DNA from: Alteromonas sp. BL110
GTDB taxonomy: Bacteria > Pseudomonadota > Gammaproteobacteria > Enterobacterales > Alteromonadaceae
DNA length: 64,000 bases
Direction: 5' to 3'
Assembly: GCF_003443615.1 (NCBI RefSeq)
Contig: NZ_CP031967.1
Span: 1,364,001-1,428,000, forward strand
How positions within the stretch are numbered: position 1 is the first letter of the stretch; every line of letters begins with the position of its first letter. The notes below the pieces were generated by a model. The model ran no database searches. It saw only the letters and a list, made by a program, of their open reading frames with translations, and was not told the origin of the DNA. Of the stretch, positions 41,849 to 51,231 are shown in pieces. The position numbers were made by a program, and so were the translations under genes.

Positions 41849-44752
41849 CTAAAATGCCTCCCAATCCGACGCATCAGGCGCGGCTGGATTCAGCGCTTTA
41901 ATCCGCTGTTTTGGCACTTCGCGCTCTTTAGGTAATGCGTGACTGCCATTTAAAGAGCGTACGTCAGAAACCTGTTCTGGTTTTCGATTATTTCCTACTT
42001 TGAAAACCGATACCCGCTGCGCAAGTTCGCCCGACTGCTGCCGCATACTGTCAGCGGCGGCCGCTGCCTGCTCAACTAGCGCGGCGTTTTGCTGGGTCAT
42101 TTCGTCCATTTGAACTACTGCATTACTGACTTCTTGAATGCCAGTAGCCTGCTCAGATGATGCCGCAGCAATTTCAGACATGATGTCGTTAACACGCTTT
42201 ATGGCTGTAACGATATTAGCCATGGTTTCACCAGACTTATTCACCAATACATTACCATCGCCAATCTTATCCACCGATGCGGAAATTAGCGCCTTAATGT
42301 CTTTTGCTGCCTCTGCTGAACGCTGGGCCAGTGTTCTTACTTCAGAGGCAACAACCGCAAATCCGCGACCTTGCTCCCCGGCTCTTGCAGCTTCAACGGC
42401 TGCGTTTAGCGCCAGTATATTGGTTTGAAAAGCAATGCCGTCAATCACACCGATAATGTCGGAAATACGCTGAGCAGAGTCATTAATCTCTCCCATAGTA
42501 TGCACCACTTGCTCAATAACCTTGCCGCCCTCGGAGGCTACATCCGACGCTTGGCTTGCTAACCCTTTTGCTTGATCGGCATTTTCTGCGTTTAACTTCA
42601 CTGTCCCCGTTAGCTCCTCCATGGCTGACGCTGTTTCTTCTAAGCTAGACGCTTGTTGCTCGGTACGACTGGATAGGTCGGCGTTGCCCGTGGCTATTTC
42701 ATTTGAAGCAGTGTCGATGGTTTCCACAGCGGTGTGAATTTTGACTATGGTGTCGCGCAGCTCGCCAATAAAATGATTAATGGATTCACCAAGCACTTTA
42801 AAGTCGCCGTCTAAGGGCTCATCTATTGTTTTCAATAAATCGCCTTCTGTTAGGCTAGCCATAATAGATTTGATACTTTCTACTGCTAAGGTTCTACCCG
42901 TAACATCTGTCGCGTATTTCACTACTCTAAACGGCTTACCGTTTTGGTCTAAAATAGGGTTGTAAGAGGCTTGAATATAAACTGGTTTTCCTGATTTATC
43001 GAAACGCTTATATTCACCGCTAGCATAAACGCCTTGGCGCAACTGATCCCAAAATGCTGCGTATTCAGGGCTGTTTTTAAAGGCAGGGTCCACAAAAATG
43101 CTGTGGTGCTTACCTTTTACTTCATCAAGGGTGTAGCCCATCGCGGCTAAAAAGTTACTGTTCGCGTTCAAGATTACGCCTTCAAGGTCAAACTCAATGA
43201 CCGCCTGAGACTTACTTATGGCGTTCAACTGACCTTCAAAGTAAGCATTTTTCAATTTATCTTCAGTAATATTAGTTGCGTACTTTACTACCCTAAACGG
43301 GTTGCCGTTCATGTCTTCTATAGGGTTGTACGAGGCTTGAATCCAAACACTTTTACCCGACTTACTTACGCGCTTAAACTCGCCAGAGAAGAATTTGCCT
43401 TCTTTAAGTTCAGACCAAAAACGTTGATATGAGTCTGTTTGTCTGTTTTCCTCATCTACAAATAACTGATGATGCTTACCTTTGATTTCATCTAGACGGT
43501 AACCCATGGTGTTGAGGAAATTGTCATTAGCGGTAATGATGTTGCCATCTACATCAAACTCGATGACCGCCTGAGATTTACTAATAGCTTTAATTTGCCC
43601 TTCGAAATACGCGTTTCTTAGCTTATCTTTCGTTACGTCGGTGGCAAATTTAACCACTTTAAATGGCTTGCCTGTACTGTCAAAAATGGGGTTGTAAGAC
43701 GCGCGGATCCATATTTCTTTGCCGCCTTTTGCAAGGCGTTTGTATTCACCCTCGGTATGCTCTCCTGCTTTTAAACTCTGCCAAAAAGCGGCGTAATCTG
43801 AACTGAGCTTATACCTTGGCTCGACAAACATACTGTGATGCTGCCCTTTAATTTCTGACAAGCTATAGCCCATTGCGGCAAGAAAGTTTTCGTTGGCGTC
43901 TAAAATATTTCCCTCAAGGTCGAACTCGATTACGGCTTGAGACTTGTTAATTGCAATAATTTGCCCTTCGAAATCTGCATTTTTCTGTTTTTGCGCAGTA
44001 ATGTCAGAGGCAAATTTAATGATGTAATCCACCTCGCCGTTGTCGTCAAATACAGGGTTATAGGTAGCTTGGATCCATACCTCGTCGCCTTGCTTATTGA
44101 CTCTGCAAAACTCACCACTGTGTACGTCTCCGCTTTTAAGCTTTGCCCAAAACGCTTTATACTCATCGCTTTGTGCGTAGTCACTGTCTACAAAAATACG
44201 ATGGTGCTTTCCGACTACTTCACCCTCGCTATACCCCATGGCGGATAAAAAGTTGTCGTTAGCGGATAATATTTCCCCATCTGTAGTAAACGAGATCACA
44301 GCTTGGCTTCGCATAATGGCATCGACCATGCCTTTATTGCGTTTATTTTCTGTATTGTCCCGCCACTCTGTGACGAAAAGCTGAGTACCGTTTTCGTCCA
44401 CTGTTATTGCAGATGCACTTACGCAAAAGCTATGTTCAGCGAGTGAAACAAGCTGCTTTTTGTCACCTGAAGCATGGGTGAGTAAATAGGACGGATTTTC
44501 TGCTGAACTTGCACCAACAGTAATATCGTCAATATGCCTTCCTGATAATGTCGACTCGCCACTGCCGACAGAGAAGTCCTTGAGATAGGCTTTTGCCATG
44601 TGCAGGAATGCCGGCGTGCAGTAGTGAATAACCCCGGACTTGTCGATAACTAACAAGTTTGAGGCGCTAGCCTTTAAAATATTCGACTTTAATAGCGCGT
44701 CGTGTTTCGCTATTTTTAACTCTTCGCCGTTAAGAAAATTAAATACGCCCAT
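41849..44752 (-). CDS. soluble multi-PAS methyl-accepting chemotaxis protein (operon 2)
   Basis: 967 residues, no TM segment. An N-terminal PAS-like region, then four strongly similar PAS/PAC repeats, a HAMP-like segment near 620-670 and the conserved signalling hairpin. The start MGVFNFLNGEEL parallels [12 protein letters not shown] of the 29652 receptor, its clear counterpart. The C-terminus is DWEAF, a variant of the CheR/CheB tether. It lies 51 bp after cheW. Confidence 0.93.
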   Translation of the reverse strand: MGVFNFLNGEELKIAKHDALLKSNILKASASNLLVIDKSGVIHYCTPAFLHMAKAYLKDFSVGSGESTLSGRHIDDITVGASSAENPSYLLTHASGDKKQLVSLAEHSFCVSASAITVDENGTQLFVTEWRDNTENKRNKGMVDAIMRSQAVISFTTDGEILSANDNFLSAMGYSEGEVVGKHHRIFVDSDYAQSDEYKAFWAKLKSGDVHSGEFCRVNKQGDEVWIQATYNPVFDDNGEVDYIIKFASDITAQKQKNADFEGQIIAINKSQAVIEFDLEGNILDANENFLAAMGYSLSEIKGQHHSMFVEPRYKLSSDYAAFWQSLKAGEHTEGEYKRLAKGGKEIWIRASYNPIFDSTGKPFKVVKFATDVTKDKLRNAYFEGQIKAISKSQAVIEFDVDGNIITANDNFLNTMGYRLDEIKGKHHQLFVDEENRQTDSYQRFWSELKEGKFFSGEFKRVSKSGKSVWIQASYNPIEDMNGNPFRVVKYATNITEDKLKNAYFEGQLNAISKSQAVIEFDLEGVILNANSNFLAAMGYTLDEVKGKHHSIFVDPAFKNSPEYAAFWDQLRQGVYASGEYKRFDKSGKPVYIQASYNPILDQNGKPFRVVKYATDVTGRTLAVESIKSIMASLTEGDLLKTIDEPLDGDFKVLGESINHFIGELRDTIVKIHTAVETIDTASNEIATGNADLSSRTEQQASSLEETASAMEELTGTVKLNAENADQAKGLASQASDVASEGGKVIEQVVHTMGEINDSAQRISDIIGVIDGIAFQTNILALNAAVEAARAGEQGRGFAVVASEVRTLAQRSAEAAKDIKALISASVDKIGDGNVLVNKSGETMANIVTAIKRVNDIMSEIAAASSEQATGIQEVSNAVVQMDEMTQQNAALVEQAAAAADSMRQQSGELAQRVSVFKVGNNRKPEQVSDVRSLNGSHALPKEREVPKQRIKALNPAAPDASDWEAF

Positions 44753-44803
44753 AACTAATATTTCCCATTTTCAGGTGTTTCCGTTTAGTGGAGGACCTTG
44801 TTA

Positions 44804-45307
44804 CTACGCGTCATCGTTAACGCTATCAGGTGCAACTAAACCCAGTTCTTCGCTGGTAATTAAGCTTTCGATGTTCACCAGAATGACCATGTTTTCATCT
44901 ACATCGGCTAAGCCATGCAGATACCTACTGTCAAAAGCTACGCCAAACTCTGGTGGCGGAAGTACTTGCTCTTCAGACAAGCGGATTACATCGGATACAC
45001 CATCTACCACGATGCCAACAATACGCTCTTGTATATTCAGCATTATCACAATTGTGAAGTCGTTATATGTGGCCTCGCCTACGTTAAACTTAATACGCAA
45101 ATCCACGATAGGAACTATGTCACCACGTAAATTAATTACGCCTTTGATAAACGCCGGCGCATTCGCAATTTTGGTAACTTGTTCGTACCCTCTTATTTCC
45201 TTCACTGTGGTTATGTCCAAGGCGTAATGCTCATCGCCAAGTACGAAACTTAAGTATTCTTTGTCTTGTCCGCCGGTAACCGCTTGATGCAAGGCAGTTT
45301 CACTCAT
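44804..45307 (-). CDS. cheW: CheW coupling protein (operon 2)
   Basis: 167 residues with the same signature as the operon 1 CheW ([33 protein letters not shown]). Differences are concentrated at the N- and C-termini. Its ATG overlaps the cheA stop by 4 bp, as in operon 1. Confidence 0.95.
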   Translation of the reverse strand: MSETALHQAVTGGQDKEYLSFVLGDEHYALDITTVKEIRGYEQVTKIANAPAFIKGVINLRGDIVPIVDLRIKFNVGEATYNDFTIVIMLNIQERIVGIVVDGVSDVIRLSEEQVLPPPEFGVAFDSRYLHGLADVDENMVILVNIESLITSEELGLVAPDSVNDDA

Positions 45308-47478
45308 GAAAGTAACTCCTCTATTTGGCTGGAGGTGTAGGTTGTAGCAATGGAGTCTGCATCGATAATAAGTGCCACTTTACCGTCCCCCATAATGGTT
45401 GCCCCCGCGATTCCAGCCACTTTGCGGTAATGCTCCTCTAAGCTTTTAATAACCACCTGCTGCTGGCCTACTAACGCATCAACTAAAATACCAAAGCGTT
45501 TTTTACTGCTTTCAAGTAGCACCACAATTCCTTCTGTGGGAGAAAGCGCGGCGTCTTCTACTTCCATAAAGTCGTAAAGGGGCACTAAAGGCCAATATTG
45601 GTCTCGGATGTACAGTACGGTGTCGTTGCCCAAGGTTTTCAGCTGCTGCTTTGTAGGCTGGAAAGATTCAATAATATTTAAAAGAGGAATAACAAAGATT
45701 TGCTTACCCACTGACACACACATGCCGTCAACAATGGCCAGCGTAAGCGGTAGGTGAATGAAGAAAGCTGAGCCTTCCCCAGCACTCGATTCAATATCAA
45801 TACGTCCGCCGATTGACTCGATATTGCGACGCACTACATCCATACCAACACCTCTTCCAGACACATCGGTAATGGCTTCGGCAGTTGAAAAACCGGGCTG
45901 GAATATCAACTGCCATACTTCTGCGTCTGACATATCATCAGATACATCAAGCCCGTTACTTCGCGCTTTATCGAGAATTTTGTCACGATGAAGACCACCG
46001 CCATCATCAATAATGCTAATAATAATGCTGCCGCCTTTTTGTTCGGCACTTAGAATAACCGTGCCTTTTTCTGGCTTGCCAGCAGCAGCGCGTTTGTTGG
46101 GCATTTCGATGCCGTGGTCGATACTGTTTCGCACTAAGTGAGTAAGCGGGTCGACAATCTTTTCAATTAAGCTTTTATCGATTTCCGTGCTGCCGCCTTG
46201 AAGCACAAGCTCTACCTGTTTACCTAGCTTCCCAGCGAGATCTCTTACTAAACGCGGGAAGCGATTAAAGGTTGCGGTTAGCGGGAGCATACGCATAGAC
46301 ATAACCGACTCTTGAATTTCCCTTGTGTTTCGCTGTAGCTCGTCAATAGCAAGCTGCAGCCGCTCGCCAACTTGCCCTTCAACGTCTTGCCCTATCATGG
46401 ACAGCATTGACTGGGTGATAACCAGCTCGCCTACCAAGTTAACCATGGCGTCAATTTTAGTGGTATCTACCCGAATTGAAGCAGACTCTCGAGCAGTGCT
46501 TTTTTTCGCAGATGGTTTAGTTTTCTTATTAGCCGGTGCGGGGGTAGAGCCCGCCCCTGTTTGTGGTGCTTTTACATCGTTAGATGCTGGTGCAAGATTT
46601 TGAGATGTATTTGCATTTTGCCCTTGCGGCGCGCTACTTGTGTTTGGTGCAGTATTTATTTGACTCGCCGAAGGTACGTCTTCGAAAAAGCCAAAGCCTT
46701 GGCTTTCCTCTTTATTATCACTTTCAGCTTTTGCGGCTTCTGATTTTTCCGCTTGATATTCCAGACCATTACTTTGGGTTTCTTCATCATCGAAGAACCC
46801 AAAGCCGTCGTCAGCTTGGGGTGACGATTGGGGTGTTTCACTGTGTTGAAGGTCGCTATCATCCGATACGTCATCAAAAAACCCAAAGTCATCATCGTCT
46901 GCTTCGCTGCTTTCGCTAGATTGATTGTGAACAGGCTCTTCATCGAAAAAGCCAAAACCATCGTCAGTAGCTGAACTAGCCTCAGAGGGCTCATCATCAA
47001 AGAAGCCAAAGCTGTCATCCTCAGCACTTTCGGCTTGTTTACTTGCGCCTTCTTCTTCGCCTGTTCCATCCGGCGTAAGTTTAGCACTTTGCCCATTCAT
47101 TACGTCGTTTAGTATTTTGATGCGCTCAACAATACTTTCTTGCGGAACTGGTGTTTCATCGCGGTAGGCATTTAGCGTGTCTTTTAAGACATCGAGAGTT
47201 TCTAAAAGTACATTGACAATGTCAGCTGTGACGCTAAGTTCATTGTTACGGGCTTTGTCGAGTAAATTCTCCATCACATGCGTTAAATTCATCAACGCAT
47301 CAAAGCCGAAAATACCGCTTCCGCCCTTAATGGAATGAGCAGCGCGAAAGATACTATTGAGTTCTTCGGGATCCGGAGACTCGACGTCTAAGCTCATCAA
47401 TAGCTGTTCCATATCGTCGAGGTGCTCATCGCTCTCGTCGAAAAATACGCTATGGAACTGTTCAATATCGATGCTCAT
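45304..47478 (-). CDS. cheA: CheA histidine kinase with five FGFF-repeat motifs (operon 2)
   Basis: 724 residues, 76 longer than its paralogue because of the linker. HPt domain with H48. The region 150-330 is low-complexity and acidic, with FGFF motifs at about 156-160, 174-178, 197-201, 225-229 and 261-265, each followed by Asp/Glu. A Ser/Asn/Pro/Lys-rich stretch follows. P3 begins [24 protein letters not shown]; the HATPase ([30 protein letters not shown]) and CheW-like domain are normal. No folded P2 CheY-binding domain is recognisable. Confidence 0.95.
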   Translation of the reverse strand: MSIDIEQFHSVFFDESDEHLDDMEQLLMSLDVESPDPEELNSIFRAAHSIKGGSGIFGFDALMNLTHVMENLLDKARNNELSVTADIVNVLLETLDVLKDTLNAYRDETPVPQESIVERIKILNDVMNGQSAKLTPDGTGEEEGASKQAESAEDDSFGFFDDEPSEASSATDDGFGFFDEEPVHNQSSESSEADDDDFGFFDDVSDDSDLQHSETPQSSPQADDGFGFFDDEETQSNGLEYQAEKSEAAKAESDNKEESQGFGFFEDVPSASQINTAPNTSSAPQGQNANTSQNLAPASNDVKAPQTGAGSTPAPANKKTKPSAKKSTARESASIRVDTTKIDAMVNLVGELVITQSMLSMIGQDVEGQVGERLQLAIDELQRNTREIQESVMSMRMLPLTATFNRFPRLVRDLAGKLGKQVELVLQGGSTEIDKSLIEKIVDPLTHLVRNSIDHGIEMPNKRAAAGKPEKGTVILSAEQKGGSIIISIIDDGGGLHRDKILDKARSNGLDVSDDMSDAEVWQLIFQPGFSTAEAITDVSGRGVGMDVVRRNIESIGGRIDIESSAGEGSAFFIHLPLTLAIVDGMCVSVGKQIFVIPLLNIIESFQPTKQQLKTLGNDTVLYIRDQYWPLVPLYDFMEVEDAALSPTEGIVVLLESSKKRFGILVDALVGQQQVVIKSLEEHYRKVAGIAGATIMGDGKVALIIDADSIATTYTSSQIEELLS

Positions 47479-47516
47479 TCTGAATCCTTCCAGACTTAAG
47501 GTATTAGAAGATGGGC

Positions 47517-47882
47517 TTAACCTAAGACGCGCTTAGTAACATCAAGAAGTTTGTTTGGGTCAAAAGGTTTTACCATCCAGCCTGTCGCACCTGCGGCTTT
47601 ACCTTTTGCTTTCATATCGTTGCCCGCTTCTGTAGTAAGCATGACAATGGGAGTTCTGCTGTAGGCACCTAACCCACGTAAATTTTTTATAAGTGTAAGA
47701 CCGTCCATACGAGGCATGTTTTGATCAGTGAGCACAAAGTTAAACTGCTGACTCTTACATTTATCCAGGGCTTCTTGACCGTCTTGGGCTGTGGTAACGG
47801 TATATCCGGCGCCCTTTAGTGTCATCTCTACCATTTGACGAATCGACACTGAATCGTCGACAACTAAAATATGTTTGCTCAT
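47517..47882 (-). CDS. cheY: CheY response regulator (operon 2)
   Basis: 121-residue receiver: D9/D10, phospho-site D53 in LTDQNMPRMDG, MLTTEAG and VKPFDP. Very similar to the operon 1 CheY throughout, so cross-talk between the two systems seems likely. It sits between the MCP-like gene and cheA. Confidence 0.95.
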   Translation of the reverse strand: MSKHILVVDDSVSIRQMVEMTLKGAGYTVTTAQDGQEALDKCKSQQFNFVLTDQNMPRMDGLTLIKNLRGLGAYSRTPIVMLTTEAGNDMKAKGKAAGATGWMVKPFDPNKLLDVTKRVLG

Positions 47883-47939
47883 ATGCTCACTTCTCCAAAG
47901 TATGTCATTACTGACCGTGCTTCCTGTTCCTTTCTTAGC

Positions 47940-49124
47940 TTAGAACAATTCCACTTCTCCAGCGTCCATAGAGGTTGCAGACACCGGGTTGTGATCATTT
48001 TTACCTTTTTTTGCAAGCCCTTTTTGGTACTCGCTTAATGCATCGACGAAACTCTCAATATTGCCAGCATCTAACGTAGCCAACTGTTCTAGAATGAACG
48101 TAATCATGTCTTGGGTATACTGAATGTGTTGACCGTTTATATCCCCAAACTGCATCCCCCGGATAGCGGCGTTTATCGACTCATCAAGCTGTGACCCTAT
48201 ATCTTCAATTTGTTTAGTAGTAACAAGGTCAGCTTCTGCTTTTCTAATGATTTCGGCTAGTTGATCACTTATATGTGATTTAGCGTTAACTACCTGAGAT
48301 ATATCTTGCGAGGCTACAAATTCTGCTGTGTCGGTGAGCTTATCCACCAAGCTACGAATGTTCTCAACTTGGGTTTTAATGACGTCACTAAACTGTGTAG
48401 AGCGAGTTGATAATGCGCGTACTTCATCTGCCACCACCGCAAAACCTCTACCAGCCTCACCCGCCCTTGCCGCTTCTATCGCGGCATTTAGGGCCAACAA
48501 GTTAGTTTGCGCGGCAATATCATCAATGCCGCTAAGTGCATCTATAACTGTAGGCATCGCCTGTTGAATGGTTTGCACCTGTTCCATAAGGTGCTTGGTT
48601 GACGAGGACATTTGTTCGGTTGAATCGATAAACTGGGTCAGAGTTCCATCTGTTTCTTGTGCAAACGTACGCATGCGTTCTGAATACGATTGTGTCTGCG
48701 TACTATCAACGCTTAATAACGCGTCGATACATTGAATTTGCTGTGCAACAAGCGCTTTTAGGCTGCTAAAGGCATTAGATAAGGTTTCTACGGCGTCATC
48801 TTGCGTAGATTTAATGGACGATAAATTGGTATCACACGTGCTTAAAGATAGAGCAAGCTCGTCGCTCGCCTTCTTAATTTCAGTGCTATCTGCTTGTAAG
48901 CCTTGCGCCAGGTTTTCATTATTGGCGTAAATCTCTTCGACATCACCCGTCCCCTTTGCAGAAACGACAGCACTTATTATGACTATGCCTGTCAGTACCA
49001 CTAAAGCTGTAACACCAGACACAAAAAAGAATAAAGCCCAAGAAGCAGCTATGCCTACTCCACAAAGTACATATATACTTTTTAAAGCCCCTTGCTGCGT
49101 TGAAGGTAAGTTATTAATTGACAA
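47940..49124 (-). CDS. membrane MCP-like protein lacking a ligand-binding domain (operon 2)
   Basis: About 394 residues from a TTG at 49124, chosen because AGGAG lies seven bases upstream; the frame extends further up without a ribosome site. Two adjacent TM segments (about 15-55), then the receptor-tip sequence [35 protein letters not shown]. The C-terminal FGDINGQ segment and tail [18 protein letters not shown] match the paralogue at 37898. It is the first gene of operon 2. Confidence 0.83.
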   Translation of the reverse strand: MSINNLPSTQQGALKSIYVLCGVGIAASWALFFFVSGVTALVVLTGIVIISAVVSAKGTGDVEEIYANNENLAQGLQADSTEIKKASDELALSLSTCDTNLSSIKSTQDDAVETLSNAFSSLKALVAQQIQCIDALLSVDSTQTQSYSERMRTFAQETDGTLTQFIDSTEQMSSSTKHLMEQVQTIQQAMPTVIDALSGIDDIAAQTNLLALNAAIEAARAGEAGRGFAVVADEVRALSTRSTQFSDVIKTQVENIRSLVDKLTDTAEFVASQDISQVVNAKSHISDQLAEIIRKAEADLVTTKQIEDIGSQLDESINAAIRGMQFGDINGQHIQYTQDMITFILEQLATLDAGNIESFVDALSEYQKGLAKKGKNDHNPVSATSMDAGEVELF

Positions 49125-49256
49125 AAAAACTCTCCTTGAAAAAACACTGTGACTTAACACCAGCAGCACTCTTTCATACTAAAGCACGTTACTTATTAAC
49201 GAATTACAAAGTACAGCGCTCGCCATTGCGAGCGCCAATAGGCAAAACCGCCTAAC

Positions 49257-49318
49257 GCAAAGACCACATAACCTTGTTAGACAAGGTAGGTAACAAAGTT
49301 ATGTTTAATTGTCTTTGC
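49257..49318. other. nested inverted-repeat element upstream of che operon 2
   Basis: Nested arms GCAAAGAC/GTCTTTGC (outer), ACATAAC/GTTATGT (middle) and CCTTGT/ACAAGG (inner hairpin) fold within 62 bp. A separate perfect hairpin GCGCTCGC-CATT-GCGAGCGC lies at 49216-49235. Both are 90-195 bp upstream of the operon 2 start, in its likely leader or promoter region. No T run follows, so neither is an obvious terminator. The rest of 49125-49558 shows no gene. Confidence 0.45.
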
Positions 49319-49558
49319 ACACATGAAGTAAGCGTAGTACCCATTTTGAAAAGTAGGCAAGAACAAGCATAAGTTTTTTATAAAAAAAGCTCTCTTTGGC
49401 TTTAACTGCGTCTAAAAAGCGTAAACTAGTTCTTATCAGGCTTGTTTTCAGAGTATTTGGCGTCGTTCCACTATGCGACTATGCAGGGTGCTCTTTCTGA
49501 AATCGAAACATTCAAGTGCGCCTATGATGCACACCACTTCCTAGTAATTTAGCCATAT

Positions 49559-49924
49559 ATGCCATTATTAATTTTTGATTTCGACAAGTGCTTAACACCG
49601 AGCGATAGTGTAGGTGAAGACATTTTGTTACCTCTATTTACTGTCATTGAGTCAGATAAGCGTAACGATTTAACTCCCTCTTTAAGTCAAGAAATGCGTC
49701 TGTTTTTTTGAGGTAAGCCTTTGGACTATACGGTTGAAAAATATAATTCAGCTACGAATGAGGTATGGGTTATTGGAGACAGTAGGGAGTCCGAAATTAG
49801 TGCAGGTAATAGTTTAGGCATGAAAACGGTTCAGATACTTCGAACGGGCGTTAAAAAGCCACTAAAAGCACAATTCCATGTGTCTTCGCTTCAAGAGTTT
49901 TTAATTTTGGTTCAGATGTCGTAG
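49559..49924 (+). pseudogene. truncated HAD-family hydrolase
   Basis: Reading from ATG 49559 gives MPLLIFDFDKCLTPSDSV, HAD motif I. The same frame meets TGA at 49709, just after a seven-T run, and continues to VWVIGDSRESEISAGNSLGMKTVQI, HAD motif IV, ending at TAG 49924. Motifs II and III and the cap are missing. The frame is only about 122 codons against about 200 expected. This is a remnant with an internal deletion and a stop. Confidence 0.72.
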
Positions 49925-50105
49925 CGCTTGTGTATTCGTCATTATCAATTACTAGAGGCGTTTATTGGCCTTTCAATTCCGCTTCATTCAGTTTAATAGA
50001 GGAAAATATCTGTTCAGTTTCGATTTTATCGATAAGCCCCACTAGGGGGCATTATCATGCCCAAATTCATCTATCTTGCGGATCTATTTAATAGAGGCCG
50101 ATCAA

Positions 50106-50615
50106 TTATGGCTCCAGACTATCAGTATCAGGCAAAGGTATGTACTTGTATCCAGTCAATACCAAAACTCCATCCACATAAGTATAAGTCCACTCCCTGG
50201 TTCCATCAGCTCTAGTCTGCTTGACTGTTTGCTTATCACCTTCTTTCGGTGCTGGATCAGGATTTGGAACACTGTTAAGAGTTTCAAAAGAACTATCGGC
50301 TCCTTTATTAGAATCTCCTACACCCGTACAGAAATGCTTCTTACTTATCAAAGTATAAGGTTCGTCAAGGTCAAAAGTGTTAGTGCTAATTGCTTCATAC
50401 ATTGCATCAATCAGCCCAGAACTAAGATTAGGGGTGCCTTTTTCCTCTACCACTTCAGTACTACAAACCGTTTTTGCTAATGTGGAACCAGAAAATACAA
50501 TAAATGAAACCACGAAGAGTGATACATAAGTACCTAATTTGACTAATTTTGGCGACTTCGAACGTGTTCGATGGCTTTTATTCGATGATAGAGAATTATG
50601 AATATACTTAGGCAT
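50106..50615 (-). CDS. orphan exported protein
   Basis: 169 residues. A basic N-terminal stretch (1-27) precedes a hydrophobic segment LGTYVSLFVVSFIVFSGSTLA, a signal peptide or anchor. The mature region has two Cys (TVCSTE and KKHFCTG) and ends with a Tyr/Trp-rich patch (REWTYTYVDGVLVLTGYKYI). The ATG follows GAGGGAG. No family recognised. It stands alone among decayed genes, which suggests accessory DNA. Confidence 0.6.
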   Translation of the reverse strand: MPKYIHNSLSSNKSHRTRSKSPKLVKLGTYVSLFVVSFIVFSGSTLAKTVCSTEVVEEKGTPNLSSGLIDAMYEAISTNTFDLDEPYTLISKKHFCTGVGDSNKGADSSFETLNSVPNPDPAPKEGDKQTVKQTRADGTREWTYTYVDGVLVLTGYKYIPLPDTDSLEP

Positions 50616-50795
50616 TATAATTAAAACTCCCTCTTAATTTAAATTGTGAAAGTCCGCAACTAAAGCCTAGTCGTAGCCCATGCATAAAGCAAAACGCATT
50701 AAATCAAACCTCGACAATTAAGTGCATGAAATTACTTAGATTAAAAATCAACAAGTACACCACTCGCTAAGTTAAGTACCCTTTCGTATGCTCTT

Positions 50796-51228
50796 ACGCA
50801 GCAACCTTTGTAATGGAAAAAAATAACACTGCGTTTTCTATAGATAGAAACGGTGGAGCGGTTGTTGGACAGCAACCCTATTTATGGAACACGAATCTCA
50901 ACAATGCTAACCAGCAGCGGGTGCAGATTAGTCATGGAGATGGCTATTACTCATATAAAAAAAAGATACAAACCTTTGCTGGGAAGGTGGTAGCGGCCAT
51001 GGTAGCTATCCTGCGACCAATATTATTGACGGTAATACCGACTTTTCATCACGGTGGGCTGGTAGCGGCTCGCCAGTAAATTTAACTAGTTTAGCTTAAC
51101 GAAACCACTACGATATCAGAAGTTGGCATAGCTTGGGGTCGAGGCGATACGCAGGCATACACATTTGAAATATACGCACGCCCAGGAACTTGCGGCTCTT
51201 GGACGAAAGTCTTTGATGATGTGAGCAG
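50796..51228 (+). pseudogene. decayed partial copy of the alginate lyase gene (CBM13-CBM32 part)
   Basis: It is closely similar to 54929-55668 of the intact alginate lyase gene. It begins at ACGCAGCAACC, inside the signal-peptide coding region, and stops at GTGAGCAG inside the CBM32 region. A 303-bp segment is missing, with the join at GGTAGCGGC. A one-base loss in an A run near 50957-50965 shifts the frame, and further stops follow. It has no start, no lyase domain and is certainly non-functional. Confidence 0.9.
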
Positions 51229-51231
51229 GTT

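Noticed and set aside
49250..49283. GCCTAAC and GTTAGAC resemble integron attC core sites.
   Set aside because: The two boxes are only about 20 bp apart, far too close for an attC site. No integrase or further copies are visible, and the arms belong better to the nested hairpin at 49257-49318.
49709..49711. Possible recoding (selenocysteine or frameshift) at the TGA of the HAD remnant.
   Set aside because: The middle of the domain is missing as well, and there is no hairpin suited to SECIS just after the stop. Decay is the simpler reading.
50813..51079. 88-codon open frame that could be annotated as a small lectin-like protein.
   Set aside because: It is the frameshifted remnant of the alginate lyase copy: it lacks a signal peptide and goes out of frame with the intact gene after the A run.
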